A stretch of 64,000 bases of DNA. It comes from Paenibacillus caui (GTDB lineage: Bacteria; Bacillota; Bacilli; Paenibacillales; Paenibacillaceae). The stretch lies in assembly GCF_019904135.1 (NCBI RefSeq), contig NZ_JAIOGQ010000001.1, positions 1 to 64,000 on the forward strand. The letters are read 5' to 3'. The translations under genes and the position numbers were made by a program. The notes beneath the pieces are model-generated. The model made no database searches. It was not told the DNA's origin and saw only the letters and a list, made by a program, of their open reading frames with translations. This document shows positions 29,705 through 37,821 of this stretch, piece after piece (position 1 is the first letter of the stretch; the number at the start of each line of letters is the position of its first letter).

Positions 29705-29732
29705 ATCATAATCTCTCTGGTATAATATTCAA
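29705..29732 (-). promoter_or_regulatory. Promoter of the wzm-wzt operon
   Basis: Minus strand -35 TTGAAT (29727-29732), 16-bp spacer, -10 TATGAT (29705-29710), about 40 nt before the wzm start. It overlaps the divergent promoter at 29718-29726. Confidence 0.5.
29718..29726 (+). promoter_or_regulatory. Divergent promoter of the oligosaccharyltransferase-like gene
   Basis: Plus strand extended -10: TGGTATAAT (TATAAT at 29721-29726) with no clear -35. Because it lies within the spacer of the wzm promoter, both directions may compete. Confidence 0.45.
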
Positions 29733-29801
29733 TCATTTTGTTCAATTTTCTTGTATTATGTTAATATATTGTCGTATCTACAAGAAAAGGAGATTAAAAC
29801 G

Positions 29802-32261
29802 TTGTCGAATCCAGTATACGGGAAAAAGAACCATACGTCGAGGAACTATGGCAAAAAGCCTGCTATTATTTGGCTGTTGATCGTTGGATTTATCGCTTTT
29901 CTGGTGTGGTCGCCGTTCCAGGCGGGGCTGTTCAATGGGCAGATGCTATCTTTTGAGAAGCCGCTTTATTGGGCGGTGATTGTATCATGTGTACTGCTGG
30001 TAGTTGGGTTGATAGCCTATTTCAGGTCTTTTAAGCTGGAGGATCAGAAAGACGGTCTTACCTTATTCGTCCTGCTGCTGCCGCTTACTTATCTCTTATC
30101 TCTTATCTCGGCGGCGTCGGTATATCTTGCGGTGAATATGGTTTTGATTCAATGCATGTACGCTTTTTTGTTTATCCTTTCCGTCCACTTGCTGCGGGAC
30201 AAGCAAGCAAACCGGATTATCGAGACATCGATCATCACGGTAGCGTATATCATCGTACTGTTCGGGCTGTTCAACTGGCTGGGGCAAATCAAACTGATGG
30301 CCGGGCTGGTGGGCTGGTTCTCGAAGACGGTGGCAAACGGAAAATATACACAGGCTGTGTGGATTGATGCGAATGGTCCGCGGCTTACGTCTGTTTTTCA
30401 ATATCCGAATACATATGCAGCTTTTCTGATGGCTTTCTTCTTTATCGCGATTTTCTGCATTACCCGGTCAAAGAAGGGCTATGTTCAAGCTATTCACGCT
30501 TTCATGCTCGTACCGATTGTCATTTCGGTTCTGCTGACTTTGTCCCGTGGGGGACTTGTCTTCCTGCCTGTGGTGTTTATCGTGCTGCTCTTGTTCCTGA
30601 AGCCGGCCAAACAACTGCTGTGGATTGTATATTCCATCATCTCCGGGGTTGCCACGCTGCTGATCTCCAAACCGGTTACGGATTTGGGGCAATCTTTTTA
30701 CCAGGGGACGAATACGGAACCTCCAGCGAAAGGCTGGATTTATGTTCTGGCCGCATCGATTGTAACGACTTTGCTCGTATGGCTGATTCAGCGCTATGTT
30801 GCCCCATGGCTCGAGAACAAGCTGAAGGGCTGGTCAGATCGTAAAACTGCAAGCCTCTGGCTTCCGATAGGCTCTGTCGTTGGGGTAGCCATTATAGCTG
30901 TTATATTGATCAGTACAAGCGCGCGTTACATTTTGCCGGGCAATATTGGCGAACGTCTTGAAACGATTAACCTGCAGCAGCATAGTGTGCTGGAGCGGCT
31001 AACCTTTTACAAGGATGCTTTAAAGGTCGTCAAGGATTACCCGATTATAGGCGCAGGCGGCGGCGCATGGGCTTCGCTCTATGAGCAATATCAAAACAAC
31101 CCCTATACGAGCCGTCAGGCACACAGCTTCTTTATGCAGTACCTGGTTGAGGTTGGGATTCTCGGATTTCTGGTGTTTATGGCGTTTATCATTTATATTT
31201 TCTACAAATATATTCGCGGGTTTATCCGTGGGGATGAAGAGCACCGCAATGCTTATTTCATCTATTTCATTCTGGTTCTGTCGATTCTGCTGCACAGTAC
31301 GATGGACTTTAATTTAAGCTATATTTTTATCGGTATACTGGTGTTTATTGGACTTGGCGGCATGGCAGCGGGAATGGACAACAAGCCGTTAGGAAAAATA
31401 AAACTGAGCCAGGAGTTCATGCGCCCTGCTTTTACCGTAGTACTCGGACTTGCGGCTATCGTTCTGGTTATTGTCGGAGCCCGCTACATTGTTGCGGCAA
31501 ATGATGTTCAAAAGGGACAAGCCTTAGTAAAAACCAGCAACAACTATGAGGAAATTATGGCTCCTCTGAAAAAAGCGCTCAGCATACGCTCCAGCCATCC
31601 GGATGCGGTGCTGTATGCCGCTTCTCTGGATCAGGCTGTATTTAAGCAAACCAAGCAGGAGCAGTTCTACAACGAGTCTTATGACCTCCTGACTAAAGCG
31701 TTGGAAAAAGATTCTCACAATAAACGTCTGCTGTACCAGCTGATTGCCGGTTATGGTCTGAACAACCAACCCGACCAAGCCTATCAGGTGCTGGCGGACA
31801 ATTCAGGCAAGTTTGCCTGGGATATTGATTGGTATGAAAAGTTGATCACGCAATCGTATGAGCTCGGCTATCAGGCTTTGGGACAGGGCGATACGGCCAA
31901 AGAGCAATCGTATTTCAAAACAGGGCTTGAAGCATATGACCATGTGGTCAAGGGTGTCGCCCACCTGGCGACGCTTCCTCCGGGTCAGATGCAAGGGCGT
32001 CCGTTCTCGGTCACGCCGACGATTGCTTTGAATGCCGGACGGATGCAGTTCATTTCAGGGCAGGCTGCGGAAGGGGCGGCTACCCTGAAACAGGGCCTGA
32101 GCGATGATTACAACGATGCGAACAACCGTGAAATTGCCGCATGGTACCTGGCGGCCCTGCAGAAGAGCGGAGGCAATGATCAGGCTGTCTACGACAAGCT
32201 GATTGCCGCGGACCCGTCGCAGAAGGATCGGATTTCGCAGTTGGCGCAGACGGTTAAATAG
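29802..32261 (+). CDS. O-antigen ligase/O-oligosaccharyltransferase-like protein with TPR tail
   Basis: 819-residue membrane protein. About 12-14 spans in residues 20-590; the WaaL/Wzy_C-type outer loop contains DYPIIGAGGGAWASLYEQYQ and the conserved His in RQAHSFFMQYLVEVG. Residues about 600-815 are soluble helical TPR-like repeats (ALSIRSSHPDAVLYAASLDQ; LTKALEKDSHNKRLLYQLIAG). This membrane-plus-TPR layout matches WsaB/WsfB-type transferases that attach the finished glycan to S-layer protein. The TTG at 29802 follows AAGGAG at 9 nt and is preferred to the upstream ATG at 29751, which lies within the promoter region. Divergent from wzm. The acceptor in this organism is not seen in the window. 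Confidence 0.88.
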   Translation: MSNPVYGKKNHTSRNYGKKPAIIWLLIVGFIAFLVWSPFQAGLFNGQMLSFEKPLYWAVIVSCVLLVVGLIAYFRSFKLEDQKDGLTLFVLLLPLTYLLSLISAASVYLAVNMVLIQCMYAFLFILSVHLLRDKQANRIIETSIITVAYIIVLFGLFNWLGQIKLMAGLVGWFSKTVANGKYTQAVWIDANGPRLTSVFQYPNTYAAFLMAFFFIAIFCITRSKKGYVQAIHAFMLVPIVISVLLTLSRGGLVFLPVVFIVLLLFLKPAKQLLWIVYSIISGVATLLISKPVTDLGQSFYQGTNTEPPAKGWIYVLAASIVTTLLVWLIQRYVAPWLENKLKGWSDRKTASLWLPIGSVVGVAIIAVILISTSARYILPGNIGERLETINLQQHSVLERLTFYKDALKVVKDYPIIGAGGGAWASLYEQYQNNPYTSRQAHSFFMQYLVEVGILGFLVFMAFIIYIFYKYIRGFIRGDEEHRNAYFIYFILVLSILLHSTMDFNLSYIFIGILVFIGLGGMAAGMDNKPLGKIKLSQEFMRPAFTVVLGLAAIVLVIVGARYIVAANDVQKGQALVKTSNNYEEIMAPLKKALSIRSSHPDAVLYAASLDQAVFKQTKQEQFYNESYDLLTKALEKDSHNKRLLYQLIAGYGLNNQPDQAYQVLADNSGKFAWDIDWYEKLITQSYELGYQALGQGDTAKEQSYFKTGLEAYDHVVKGVAHLATLPPGQMQGRPFSVTPTIALNAGRMQFISGQAAEGAATLKQGLSDDYNDANNREIAAWYLAALQKSGGNDQAVYDKLIAADPSQKDRISQLAQTVK

Positions 32262-32268
32262 AATGCAG

Positions 32269-32303
32269 AAAAGGCGGCCTTTCTTGGAGGAAGGCCGCCT
32301 TTT
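32269..32303 (+). terminator. Terminator of the oligosaccharyltransferase-like gene
   Basis: Perfect 13-bp stem (32269-32281 with 32291-32303), 9-nt loop, with AAAA and TTTT flanks. It lies 8 nt after the stop codon and may act in both directions. Confidence 0.9.
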
Positions 32304-32370
32304 GTATGATTTAGATGACCGCCTAGGGATTCGATGGTCAAAACCGCTAATCGCCAGGGGCTTTGTTATA

Positions 32371-32754
32371 TTAAGCAAGAATAGAACGAACGTAGGAAAC
32401 AACTTGTTTATAAAACGGGGAATCCGGATCAATCTGACCAATAACCGTTGCATTTCTGGCGCTTAAATCTAACGACTTGGCATGGTCGGTTAAAGCGGCG
32501 CCACCTAGTTCAATATAATCGGTATGAACTAAAGCGCCATCAATTGCGATCCCTTGCGGAACCGGCACTTCAAAAGCATACCCCTTCACCTGATTGGTCA
32601 CCGGAACAATAAAAGCCAGGTCCGATATAGTGGGGTCGATAAGTCCGTCTGATACGACGATAGCAGGGCGATATCCTGCCTGTTCATGACCTGCTTTGGG
32701 ATAAAGATTCAGCCAGATCAGGCTCCCGCGAACTACATCTCCAGTGATCGACAT
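32371..32754 (-). CDS. MazF/PemK-type endoribonuclease toxin
   Basis: 127 residues of the CcdB/MazF fold. Family marks: VVRGSLIWLNLYPKAGHEQ at the start, then GYRPAIVVSD with the conserved catalytic-region Arg, and FIVPVTNQ with the Thr used in RNA cleavage. The length fits. Its ATG touches the antitoxin stop codon, the standard coupled order antitoxin-toxin. Such toxins cut mRNA at short sequence motifs when the antitoxin is degraded. No terminator is seen before the opposing hairpin at 32269-32303. Confidence 0.9.
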   Translation of the reverse strand: MSITGDVVRGSLIWLNLYPKAGHEQAGYRPAIVVSDGLIDPTISDLAFIVPVTNQVKGYAFEVPVPQGIAIDGALVHTDYIELGGAALTDHAKSLDLSARNATVIGQIDPDSPFYKQVVSYVRSILA

Positions 32755-33077
32755 TAAATCGTTTCATCCCCCATGGGCTCATATAATTCTTCTTCATGAC
32801 TTCGAACATTAGGTTTTGATGAGCCGCGCAGCGAAAGAAACAACGAACGAAGACCTTCTTGATCATCAGCTTCCGGGTACGCCCGGCGCAGAACAATTTC
32901 TCCCTTGCTCGAAAGATAGAACCCTAGCTCAACCCCGTCTCCTAAGCCCGTCATTTTGATAACTTCGGATGGAATTCGAATCGCTAGACTGTTTCCCCAT
33001 GTCCGAATGGCACCTTTTGCAATTGGTTTGGCAGCTGCCACCACATGAATCAGCCCCTTGCTTGTTTGATGTTCCAA
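32754..33077 (-). CDS. AbrB/MazE-type antitoxin
   Basis: 107 residues. A swapped-hairpin AbrB-type DNA-binding domain (about 20-70: GAIRTWGNSLAIRIPSEVIK, then GVELGFYLSSKGEIVLRR) is followed by an acidic C-terminal tail that would block the toxin (EGLRSLFLSLRGSSKP to YEPMGDETI). The start is a TTG at 33077 with a weak site (AAAGAGTG); a GTG at codon 12 with AAGGGG upstream is a fair alternative. The 20-bp palindrome at 33101-33120 is the likely autoregulatory operator. Confidence 0.87.
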   Translation of the reverse strand: MEHQTSKGLIHVVAAAKPIAKGAIRTWGNSLAIRIPSEVIKMTGLGDGVELGFYLSSKGEIVLRRAYPEADDQEGLRSLFLSLRGSSKPNVRSHEEELYEPMGDETI

Positions 33078-33100
33078 TTATATCACTCTTTCTATTAGGG

Positions 33101-33120
33101 GTATATACATATGTATATAC
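33101..33120. promoter_or_regulatory. Perfect 20-bp palindrome upstream of the toxin-antitoxin pair
   Basis: Half-site GTATATACAT followed by its exact complement. It ends 23 bp before the TTG start of the antitoxin and overlaps the expected promoter. AbrB/MazE-type antitoxins usually bind such palindromes to repress their own operon. Confidence 0.6.
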
Positions 33121-33153
33121 AAAAACAAAAACTTTGATACATCATCAGAACAT

Positions 33154-33214
33154 AAAAAATGCCCCTATAATGCATCGGATTACCAAGCGGCCCTTTCCAG
33201 ATCCATTATAGGGG
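33154..33214 (-). terminator. Terminator of the U32 gene
   Basis: Eleven-bp stem CCCCTATAATG (33162-33172) with its complement at 33204-33214. On the minus strand it is followed by CATTTTTTATG. It closes the U32 transcript before the toxin-antitoxin promoter. Confidence 0.7.
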
Positions 33215-33269
33215 GTACACTCCAACGATTCGAGGGGCTCCTTGTAGATTAAAGGCTTTTACATTTACC

Positions 33270-35780
33270 TTATTTCACCAGCTGCCCGCGCGTGACGCCG
33301 AGCTGGTTGGTCGCTTTCAGCGTACGCCATACCTGGGTGCCGCTGATCTCGCCGCGCAGGGCGCGGGTGTAGAGGTCGATGACCTCGAACACTTGCTCCG
33401 GCGTCTCTTCGAGGAACTCGACCCGGTAGCTGGGTACGCCAAGCTCCATGAAGTTCGTCAGGTATTCCGCGCCGGACTGCTCGATCGCGTTGTAGACCGT
33501 GTTGTGGCAGCCTTCGTCGACGCGGACCGGGTGGGACATGCCGATGCGGTCCTGCAGCGAGGCGCGGTGCTGCTCGCAAGGACGGCCGCAGTTCGTGTAG
33601 TCGGTGCCTTCGCTCAGGAAGGTGCAGTACACGCAGTGCTCGGTATGGAACATCGGCAGATGCTGATGGATGACGATCTCCATTTGGGCCGTCCGGCTTT
33701 GGCCCAGCAGATCGACCATCTGCTGGATGTTGAGGTCGTAGGACGGCGTTACAACGTCGCAGCCCGCTTCCAGGAACAGCTCGACCGCTTTGTGGTTGGC
33801 GATGTTCAACGAGAAATCGCCAATGAGCTTGGGCTGGTGGGCGAGTGGATTCTCCAGCCGGTGGCGGAGATAGTAGTAGAGCGCGCCGGTGTTGCGCACC
33901 AGAACGGCGTCGGGCTTAAGACGCAGGATGTTGTTATGGTAGCCGTTCTCGCCCGGCATATGGATGCGCGGCGTAGCGAGCGCGATCTGCTTGCCGGCGG
34001 CATGAACGGCTTCAACCGCTGCCGGGAACTGCTTGATGAATTCGAAGTCGGCGTAGATGAGGCCGACGTCCGTCTTCACCGCAGCCAGCACCTGGTCCAG
34101 GCTGCGGCACAGGGCGGTGAGCTTCGCACCGCCCAGGGGTACCGGCGTCGCGGGCACAGCCGCGTCGCCGTAGACCTGAGCCTCCCGTTTCACGTAAACG
34201 GGAGGCTTCGGGCGCTCGCCCGCAAGCAGCTCCACCGCGCGGCGGCGGATGCTGTTCAGCTCGCGCATCGGCACGATCACGTCGCCGTGCAGCTCCGCTT
34301 CCAGCTGCTCGAGCTGGAAGATCGTGCCGCCCAGGCGGCCGAACTGCTCCTCGAGCAGCGCGTGATCCATCGGGCGCTTGCGCGCGATGTCTAGCGGGAG
34401 CTCGGAGTCCACGCGCACCGTGGTGCCCCTCTGGACATCCGTCCAGAAGGTGATCAGCGGCTGGCCCGGATTCCCGACCGCGCGCACATGTACCGGGAAT
34501 ACCCGGTACGGCTTCTCGGTCTCGTACGTCTGGCGCAGCCGCTTGTCGAGCGCCGGATCGCTCGTCTTCCAGATCCGGTCGCCTACATGCACGCGGCGCA
34601 AATCAACGTCATTGCGCCCCGCTACAATGTCGACGATCCAGCCTTCGCCGGCCTCTCCCTCCAGCTTCACGCCCTTGCGCCGCAGGTCGTAGACGCGGCC
34701 GCCCTCTTCCTTCTTCGTCGGGTCGCCGGCGTCGAACACAATCCCGTCTCCGCGCTTCAGAGGCGCTTCGAGCCTGCAGACCACGCCGTCGCGCAGAATC
34801 TGCTCGACCCGGCCCAAATAAACGCCGCGGCTCTTCGGGAACGTCCCTTCGACCAGCTTCTTGTTGTTCGTTCCTTCCAGGAAGCCGTGCGTAAAGCCGC
34901 GGGAGAAACTTTGCTGCAGCTCGCGGATTTCATCCTTCGACGGCCGCTCGTGGTTGCCTTCGAAATAGCGGTCGATCGCCTTGCTGTATTTGCTGACCAC
35001 ATTGGCCACGTATTCCGGGCTCTTCAGCCGCCCTTCGATTTTGAAGGACGTCACGCCCGCTTCAATCAGCTCGGGCATCATGTCGATCGCCGCAAGATCC
35101 TTCGGCGACAGCAGGTAAGCCACATCGCCCATCGGCTTCTGCTCCCCGTCCACCATCAGATCGTATGGCAGGCGGCAAGCCTGCGCGCATTCGCCGCGGT
35201 TCGCCGAGCGTCCGCCCCACATCTCCGACGTCAGGCACTGACCGGAGTAGGACACGCACAGCGCACCATGGACAAATACCTCCATCGGCAGCTTGGCCTG
35301 ATCGCCGATCATTTTGATCTGCTTCAAATTGTTTTCCCGTCCGAGCACGACGCGTTCCATGCCCCAAGGCTTCGTAAATTCGACCGCCTCAGGAGAAGTA
35401 ATCGTCATCTGCGTCGAACCGTGAATCGGAAAGTCCGGGGAAATTTCGCGGATCATTTTGACAAGGCCCAGGTCCTGAACAATCACCGCATCCACACCCG
35501 CGTCAATGCAAGCGTCCATCAGTTCCTTCGCGTCCTCGAGCTCGTCTTCAAACACGAGAATGTTGAACGTCAAAAATCCCTTAACCCCATAACTGTGCAG
35601 AAAAGCCATAATCTCCGGCAGTTCGTCCATCCGGAAATTGTTGGCCCGCGCCCGCGCGTTGAACTTCTCCACTCCGAAAAAGATCGCGTCCGCCCCGTTC
35701 GCCACAGCCGCCCGCATGCAGTCCCAATCGCCCGCCGGCGCCAGCAGCTCCACATCTTGCCTTTGTATTGCCTTGCTCAT
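33270..35780 (-). CDS. U32-family protein, RlhA-like (probable RNA hydroxylation)
   Basis: 836 residues. Start VELLAPAGDWDCMRAAVANGADAIFFG is the U32 TIM-barrel entry; ALCVSYSGQC ... RGECAQACRLPYDL holds a Cys cluster. A middle region (about 380-480, GDGIVFDAGDPTKKE) resembles the DUF3656-type insert of E. coli RlhA, which hydroxylates C2501 of 23S rRNA with help of an iron-sulfur cluster. The last 250 residues contain a second barrel-like part and a second Cys set (EHCVYCTFLSEGTDYTNCGRPC). Although called peptidase U32, close relatives modify tRNA or rRNA. ATG at 35780 after GGAGG. A small GC hairpin (ACCGGC/GCCGGT) lies just ahead of the ribosome site. Monocistronic. Confidence 0.85.
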   Translation of the reverse strand: MSKAIQRQDVELLAPAGDWDCMRAAVANGADAIFFGVEKFNARARANNFRMDELPEIMAFLHSYGVKGFLTFNILVFEDELEDAKELMDACIDAGVDAVIVQDLGLVKMIREISPDFPIHGSTQMTITSPEAVEFTKPWGMERVVLGRENNLKQIKMIGDQAKLPMEVFVHGALCVSYSGQCLTSEMWGGRSANRGECAQACRLPYDLMVDGEQKPMGDVAYLLSPKDLAAIDMMPELIEAGVTSFKIEGRLKSPEYVANVVSKYSKAIDRYFEGNHERPSKDEIRELQQSFSRGFTHGFLEGTNNKKLVEGTFPKSRGVYLGRVEQILRDGVVCRLEAPLKRGDGIVFDAGDPTKKEEGGRVYDLRRKGVKLEGEAGEGWIVDIVAGRNDVDLRRVHVGDRIWKTSDPALDKRLRQTYETEKPYRVFPVHVRAVGNPGQPLITFWTDVQRGTTVRVDSELPLDIARKRPMDHALLEEQFGRLGGTIFQLEQLEAELHGDVIVPMRELNSIRRRAVELLAGERPKPPVYVKREAQVYGDAAVPATPVPLGGAKLTALCRSLDQVLAAVKTDVGLIYADFEFIKQFPAAVEAVHAAGKQIALATPRIHMPGENGYHNNILRLKPDAVLVRNTGALYYYLRHRLENPLAHQPKLIGDFSLNIANHKAVELFLEAGCDVVTPSYDLNIQQMVDLLGQSRTAQMEIVIHQHLPMFHTEHCVYCTFLSEGTDYTNCGRPCEQHRASLQDRIGMSHPVRVDEGCHNTVYNAIEQSGAEYLTNFMELGVPSYRVEFLEETPEQVFEVIDLYTRALRGEISGTQVWRTLKATNQLGVTRGQLVK

Positions 35781-36000
35781 GTATGGTATATCCTCCCGGA
35801 CCGGCAGAGCCGGTATATTGTAAAATGAGTGTCAGAACAATTGGTTCTACGCTTCATTTTCATATTCTAAAAATTTTAATAACCGTTAACTTATATATTC
35901 TAACAGACATTTAGGCTGCACTCTACTTCTTCCAGGCATTGTCTACTAAAAAAATCAGGGAGCAACCTTAGCCGTATGCCGAACCTTTCGCTCCACAAGT

Positions 36001-36042
36001 AGAAACGGAAAAGCCGTCCTTTAAAAGACGGCATCCGTTTCT
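36001..36042. terminator. Hairpin in the gap between the kinase pair and the U32 gene
   Basis: Interrupted stem: AGAAACGGA and GCCGTC pair with GACGGC and TCCGTTTCT around an 8-nt loop (36001-36042). Probably a bidirectional terminator. The rest of the 35781-36163 gap shows only the next hairpin and the U32 leader. Confidence 0.55.
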
Positions 36043-36092
36043 GCGAGATCTATAAAAAAGTATAGGGCTCGCTTATACTTTCTTATAGTTTG

Positions 36093-36119
36093 AGAAAAGC
36101 GCAAGTCCGGGACTTGCGC
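36093..36119 (-). terminator. Terminator of the deoxynucleoside kinase operon
   Basis: Eight-bp stem GCGCAAGT/ACTTGCGC (36099-36106 and 36112-36119), 5-nt loop, then TTTTCTC on the minus strand, about 45 nt after the stop codon at 36164. Confidence 0.75.
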
Positions 36120-36163
36120 CATTTGGCAGCTCACCCGCGATTGGATTTCGCGGTGAACTGAAA

Positions 36164-36850
36164 CTATTGGGCGTTTTCCATACTACTGGGAGGTTGCTGC
36201 TTTTCTGCTCGGTTTTGTTGGATGATCCGGCCCGCCTGCCGGATAATCTCATCCAGCGAGGCCGGGTCGGTTGCGTCATATTCCTCTATGTTCAGCCTGA
36301 GGACAGGGCATGCTTTGAATTCATTGATCCAGGCTGCATATCTTTCGTGCATATGCTCCCAATAGGAGCGATCGGTCTGAATTTCCATCTCCCTGCCGCG
36401 CAGCTTGATACGGTTCAGAATGGACGGCAGCTCGCCTTCCAGATAAATCAAAACGTCGGGATGCGGAAAATACGGCGTCATCACCATCGCCTCGAACAGA
36501 CTGGTGTACGTTTCGTAGTCGATTTTTGACATGGTGCCTTGGTCGGCATGCATTTTGGCAAAAATACCGGTATCTTCATAGATCGAACGGTCCTGTACAA
36601 ACCCTCCGCCCGCTTCAAAAATAGCCTTCTGCTCCTTAAACCGCTCAGCCAGAAAATAAATTTGCAGATGAAAGCTCCATCTTTCGAAATCGTGGTAAAA
36701 CTTCTCCAAATACGGGTTCTGCTCGACCTTCTCCATCGACGTCTTAAAGCCCAGCCGTTTAGCCAGCGCGGTCGTCAAAGTCGATTTGCCGACGCCCACG
36801 GTTCCGGCCACGGTGATGATCGCGTCGCTTGGTATATTGAAATCATTCAT
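36164..36850 (-). CDS. Deoxynucleoside kinase
   Basis: 228 residues of the dCK/dGK family, which salvages deoxynucleosides by phosphorylation. P-loop VAGTVGVGKSTLTTAL at residues 14-29, the DRS motif in VQDRSIYEDTGIFAKMH, and LEGELPSILNRIKLRGREMEIQ with the basic lid. The ATG at 36850 lies inside the end of the upstream kinase gene (8-bp overlap), so the two are coupled. Bacilli commonly carry such a pair with different base preferences (dG versus dA/dC); which is which cannot be read here. Confidence 0.93.
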   Translation of the reverse strand: MNDFNIPSDAIITVAGTVGVGKSTLTTALAKRLGFKTSMEKVEQNPYLEKFYHDFERWSFHLQIYFLAERFKEQKAIFEAGGGFVQDRSIYEDTGIFAKMHADQGTMSKIDYETYTSLFEAMVMTPYFPHPDVLIYLEGELPSILNRIKLRGREMEIQTDRSYWEHMHERYAAWINEFKACPVLRLNIEEYDATDPASLDEIIRQAGRIIQQNRAEKQQPPSSMENAQ

Positions 36851-37472
36851 GAGTCAAAAGCTCCTTTATCTGGGCAACAATAGGCGCAAACTCGTCCGGC
36901 CGCTGCACAAAATCTGTTTCATTCCCGTCAATTGTTACGATTGCCCTAGACGGCTCGTTAACGGCTAGATAAGCAAACGCCTCTTCATAATCCTCTATCA
37001 GCTGCTGCAAATAGCCAGGATCCATCGCCTGTTCAAAGGTCCGGCCGCGTTTTTCAATTCTAGCCAGAAGGGTATCCAGGTCCGCCTTGATGTAGATGAT
37101 GATGTTTGGCTTCGGCAAGTCCTCTGTGAGCAGATGATAAATCTGGCGGTATTTCTCCAGCTTGACGCCCTTTAGCGTACGCTTGGCAAAGATCAGATTT
37201 TTGTAAATATGATAATCGGAAATGACCGGCTGATTATTTGCGATATACTGGAGCGCCGTATCCTCCAGCTGCTTGTACCGGTTACACAGAAAAAACATTT
37301 CCAGCTGAAAGCTCCACTCCTCAATATTTTGGTAGAACTTGTCCAGAAACGGGTTCTCTTCCACGATTTCCTTAAGCAGCGGGAAATTCAGCTCCTGGGC
37401 CAGCATGGTCGCCAGCGTTGTTTTTCCGGCCCCGATCGGTCCTTCCACGGCAATAAACGGACATGGTTTCAT
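36843..37472 (-). CDS. Deoxynucleoside kinase
   Basis: 209 residues. P-loop AVEGPIGAGKTTLATML near the N-terminus; SDYHIYKNLIFAKRTL replaces the DRS motif of its neighbour (Asp kept, Arg absent), and ARIEKRGRTFEQ is the lid. The ATG at 37472 has AGGAGG 11 nt upstream; the frame is open to 37505 but with no better site. First gene of the kinase pair. The two proteins are similar throughout and probably arose by an old duplication. Confidence 0.92.
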   Translation of the reverse strand: MKPCPFIAVEGPIGAGKTTLATMLAQELNFPLLKEIVEENPFLDKFYQNIEEWSFQLEMFFLCNRYKQLEDTALQYIANNQPVISDYHIYKNLIFAKRTLKGVKLEKYRQIYHLLTEDLPKPNIIIYIKADLDTLLARIEKRGRTFEQAMDPGYLQQLIEDYEEAFAYLAVNEPSRAIVTIDGNETDFVQRPDEFAPIVAQIKELLTHE

Positions 37473-37535
37473 GGCTTGACGGTCCTCCTGCATCTTGCAT
37501 CTCACTTGCCTGTATATAGACTACAACATTGTATC

Positions 37536-37700
37536 ATGAATACTCCCGCCACTTACCTCCGCTAACGCTTCGGTTGAAGTGGGGGTTTCTGGTGTGTCAA
37601 TCGTAACTACCGAATGCTTAACACCAGTGGAGTTGACACGTTGACGGGCTGATTACCGTCCAACCCCTCTATCCCATAAGCCGTAGCTTTTGGGACGCGC
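37536..37700 (-). mobile_element. IS200/IS605-type right end, remnant (omega-RNA-like)
   Basis: On the minus strand a nested hairpin region (CCCCCACTTCAACCGAAGCG, then GTTAGCGGAGGTAAGTGGCG at about 37544-37584) is followed by GGAGTATTCAT (to 37536). This looks like the conserved right end of IS605/IS1341 elements, which also forms the 3' scaffold of the TnpB guide RNA. A structured GC-rich stretch precedes it up to about 37700. No tnpA or tnpB frame is left. The boundary on the inner side is a guess. Recognition is from memory of such ends, not from a search. Confidence 0.45.
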
Positions 37701-37821
37701 TTTTTTATCTCCCCTTATAAGCAAACCCCCTTCTGAACCGTAACTGCAACACAGGCCTTTTCGCCAGAATTACAGCACGGTCGTTGAAGGGGTTTTGATG
37801 ATTCCGGATAGTTTTAAAAAA

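Noticed and set aside
34488-35828. 446-codon open frame antisense to the U32 gene
   Set aside because: Composition typical of a reverse-strand shadow; overlaps a well-supported gene.
37541-37700. Riboswitch or T-box leader of the deoxynucleoside kinase genes
   Set aside because: The hairpin end fits a transposon right end better; no T-box sequence or known riboswitch core was seen.
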